A DNA stretch of 26,770 bases, taken from assembly GCA_023396615.1 (NCBI GenBank), contig JAEWVM010000020.1, positions 1-26,770 on the forward strand, written 5' to 3'. The notes under the pieces are model-generated. The model had not been told where the DNA came from, ran no database searches, and worked only from the letters and a program-made list of their open reading frames with translations. Positions 25,483 to 26,770 of the stretch are shown here, piece after piece (position 1 is the first letter of the stretch; each line of letters begins with the position of its first letter). The position numbers were made by a program, and so were the translations under genes. Source of the stretch: Spirochaetota bacterium (GTDB taxonomy: Bacteria > Spirochaetota > UBA4802 > JAFGJZ01).

Positions 25483-25538
25483 AAATCTTCAAGTTTGAAC
25501 TTCAAAGGGAGTTCCATCTTTATCGGAGAACGCTTGCC
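25443..25538. repeat. 96-base direct repeat, copy 1 (chimera/receptor junction)
   Basis: Identical to 26108-26203 over all 96 bases, 665 bases apart. It spans the end of the chimeric gene and the start of the receptor gene. Beyond it to the left, similarity goes on to about 25414 with only two mismatches; outside that the copies diverge. Confidence 0.9.
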
Positions 25539-26147
25539 ATCTATTATTGCGGGTGTAAATTGAGCACCCATCAGAATATTTAGTGTGTCTTTTTCAAAAT
25601 CATTTTTTAAAAGTTTTTGAATTTCAAGTGAAACTGTCTTTGAGAGTTTTACTCCGAGAATTCTGACACTAATTACTTTACCATTGATATCAATTGTTAT
25701 TTCTGTTGCAACAGTAGCTTCAACTTTTGCATCCTTGGCGCTCTTGGGATATGTTTTTTTTAGTTTTCCGACAGGTTTCGGCGGTATTACATTTGGTGAA
25801 TGTTTTACTTTATTGTTTGTTGTCGGAAGAGGTTTAAGCTCTATATCTTTATCCTCGGATGAGTTTATGACAATCTTTTCCAGATGAATCTGATTTCCTT
25901 CAGCCTCTACAATGAGAGTATATGTTCCAGGAGAAGGAAGATTGATGCTAAACTTTCCATATTCATCTGTATTTGCCTTAGACTCAGTCTCTAAAACCAT
26001 AACCATTGCCTTGGTGACCGGTTTGTCGTCTGTGTGCAGTGTTACTGTTCCACTTAAAAATATTTCCCCATCAGCTGAAAAAATCATTGTACTGAAAAGA
26101 AAGATTACAATGAGAATTGTAGTTTTTTTCATCATTTTACCTTTCAT
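25479..26147 (-). CDS. Chimeric secreted protein: receptor-type CarboxypepD-reg domain fused to a TonB C-terminal domain
   Basis: A 222-residue protein. Residues 1-107 match the start of the downstream receptor without gaps: almost the same signal peptide (MKGKMMKKTTILI) and the domain with VMVLETESKANTDEYGKFS and GTYTLIVEAEGNQ. Residues 119-222 match the C-terminal domain of the upstream TonB without gaps (PPKPVGKLKKTYPKSA; the last 18 residues are identical). The join is at about 108-118. There is no non-cleaved anchor helix and no Pro-rich spacer, so it should be a soluble or weakly anchored periplasmic TonB domain, unless the signal peptide is kept. It overlaps both neighbours by ATGA. 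Function unknown; it may modulate the receptor, or be a by-product of duplication kept in frame. Confidence 0.85.
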   Translation of the reverse strand: MKGKMMKKTTILIVIFLFSTMIFSADGEIFLSGTVTLHTDDKPVTKAMVMVLETESKANTDEYGKFSINLPSPGTYTLIVEAEGNQIHLEKIVINSSEDKDIELKPLPTTNNKVKHSPNVIPPKPVGKLKKTYPKSAKDAKVEATVATEITIDINGKVISVRILGVKLSKTVSLEIQKLLKNDFEKDTLNILMGAQFTPAIIDGKRSPIKMELPLKFKLEDL

Positions 26148-26203
26148 AAATCTTCAAGTTTGAACTTCAAAGGGAGTTCCATCTTTATCGGAGAACGCTT
26201 GCC
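26108..26203. repeat. 96-base direct repeat, copy 2 (tonB/chimera junction)
   Basis: Second copy of the perfect 96-base repeat, spanning the end of tonB and the start of the chimeric gene. Recombination between the copies would remove 665 bases, which is the chimeric gene exactly, and restore a plain tonB-receptor pair. Confidence 0.9.
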
Positions 26204-26740
26204 GTTAACTATCGGCGGCGAAAACTGAGCACCTAACAGAATCTTTTTTGCGTCTGATGCAAAGTCTCTGTTATAGACATTTCCCATTTCAAGAGGAACG
26301 GACTTTGAAAGCCTGATGCCGATAATTCTGACGTTTACAACTTTTCCGCTGATATCAATGAGTATCTCAGTTGTTACAGTAGCTTCAATTCCGCCCTCTC
26401 GGGCACTCTTCGGATATATTTTCTTAAGTCTTCCTACAGGCTTAGGCGGCGCAACATTGGGATAAAATGAAATATCAACTGCATTGGCGTCGTCATTTGT
26501 TCCCATTGCACGGTCGGTGCTTTCTGCTGTGACTTCTCCTTCAGTTGTACTGATCTGTTTTTTAACAATTCTTTTGGGAGCGCTCATTCTTTCAATATCG
26601 ATAAACTGAATCGTATCGTTTGAATTACTCAAATCTGCACTTGAAAGATCAACGCTCGGAGTTCGAAAAATAATATACAGCACAAGCGAAAGAGAGATCA
26701 CAAATGAAAAAAGATACGGATGATTGTCGTCAATATTCAT
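26144..26740 (-). CDS. tonB: TonB energy-transducing protein
   Basis: A 198-residue inner-membrane protein. One N-terminal anchor helix (about 8-25, PYLFSFVISLSLVLYIIF), a linker of about 70 residues that is poor in proline and rather short, and a TonB C-terminal domain (about 95-198) with APPKPVGRLKKIYPKSARE, EATVTTEILIDISGKVVNVR and a closing LPLKFKLEDL. It would couple the proton-motive force, via ExbB-ExbD, to the receptor two genes downstream. No exbB or exbD is in the window. Its ATG has no clear ribosome site; 30 bases remain upstream before the window ends. The stop overlaps the next start by ATGA. Confidence 0.9.
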   Translation of the reverse strand: MNIDDNHPYLFSFVISLSLVLYIIFRTPSVDLSSADLSNSNDTIQFIDIERMSAPKRIVKKQISTTEGEVTAESTDRAMGTNDDANAVDISFYPNVAPPKPVGRLKKIYPKSAREGGIEATVTTEILIDISGKVVNVRIIGIRLSKSVPLEMGNVYNRDFASDAKKILLGAQFSPPIVNGKRSPIKMELPLKFKLEDL

Positions 26741-26770
26741 TAACAGAAGAAACAGTTTTCGTAATCCTCT

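Noticed and set aside
25479..26147. Chimeric gene as an assembly artefact
   Set aside because: The two domain copies differ from their neighbours at many residues throughout, so it is not a false duplication of identical reads; only the 96-base junction is identical.

Overview
The window is AT-rich, densely packed bacterial DNA from what looks like a Gram-negative (diderm) anaerobe or facultative organism. The evidence is a TonB protein, a TonB-dependent outer-membrane receptor ending in Phe, several lipoproteins with lipoboxes, and a membrane pyrophosphatase of the sodium-pump type. The style of the CarboxypepD-reg-like domains and the long hybrid kinase recall the Fibrobacteres-Chlorobi-Bacteroidetes side of the tree or a related candidate phylum. 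No rRNA or clade-specific marker is present, so this placement is a guess. No tRNA, rRNA, CRISPR array or prophage is visible.

Layout. 1-1.1 kb: an IS30-family element whose right inverted repeat forms the last ten or so codons of a GNAT acetyltransferase gene. 1.1-3.1 kb: that GNAT gene behind an AraC/GyrI-like regulator, divergent from a small NTF2-like protein; both flanks of the shared intergenic region carry a CGGGTTGTGC repeat. 3.2-7.6 kb: a membrane-anchored two-cluster Fe-S/CCG oxidoreductase directly upstream of a membrane pyrophosphatase, closed by a strong bidirectional terminator. 7.65-10.1 kb (minus strand): a receiver-GAF-HD-GYP protein and a rhomboid protease. 10.2 kb: a small lipoprotein. 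10.5-13.75 kb (minus strand): an operon of TPR protein, YebC, RuvC and a DEDDy exonuclease. 13.9-16.3 kb: an LtaS-like alkaline-phosphatase-fold membrane enzyme and an overlapping small membrane protein, convergent with a YhbY RNA-binding protein. 16.7-22.3 kb: a tightly overlapping operon of hybrid histidine kinase, response regulator, LUD-domain protein, ABC ATPase and ABC-2 permease. 22.35-26.74 kb (minus strand): tonB, a chimeric tonB-like gene, a TonB-dependent receptor and two related lipoproteins, all overlapping.

The strongest unusual signal is the tonB/receptor locus. The middle gene has the signal peptide and CarboxypepD-reg domain of the receptor at its N-terminus and the C-terminal domain of TonB at its C-terminus. 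Both its junctions carry the same 96-base perfect direct repeat, 665 bases apart. This is what a tandem duplication across the tonB-receptor boundary would leave, and it gives a secreted TonB domain that has lost the usual inner-membrane anchor. Other points of interest are the Fe-S protein/pyrophosphatase pair, the signalling-LUD-ABC operon, the DEDDy exonuclease with Glu at a normally Asp position, and the IS30 end used as coding sequence by the GNAT gene.
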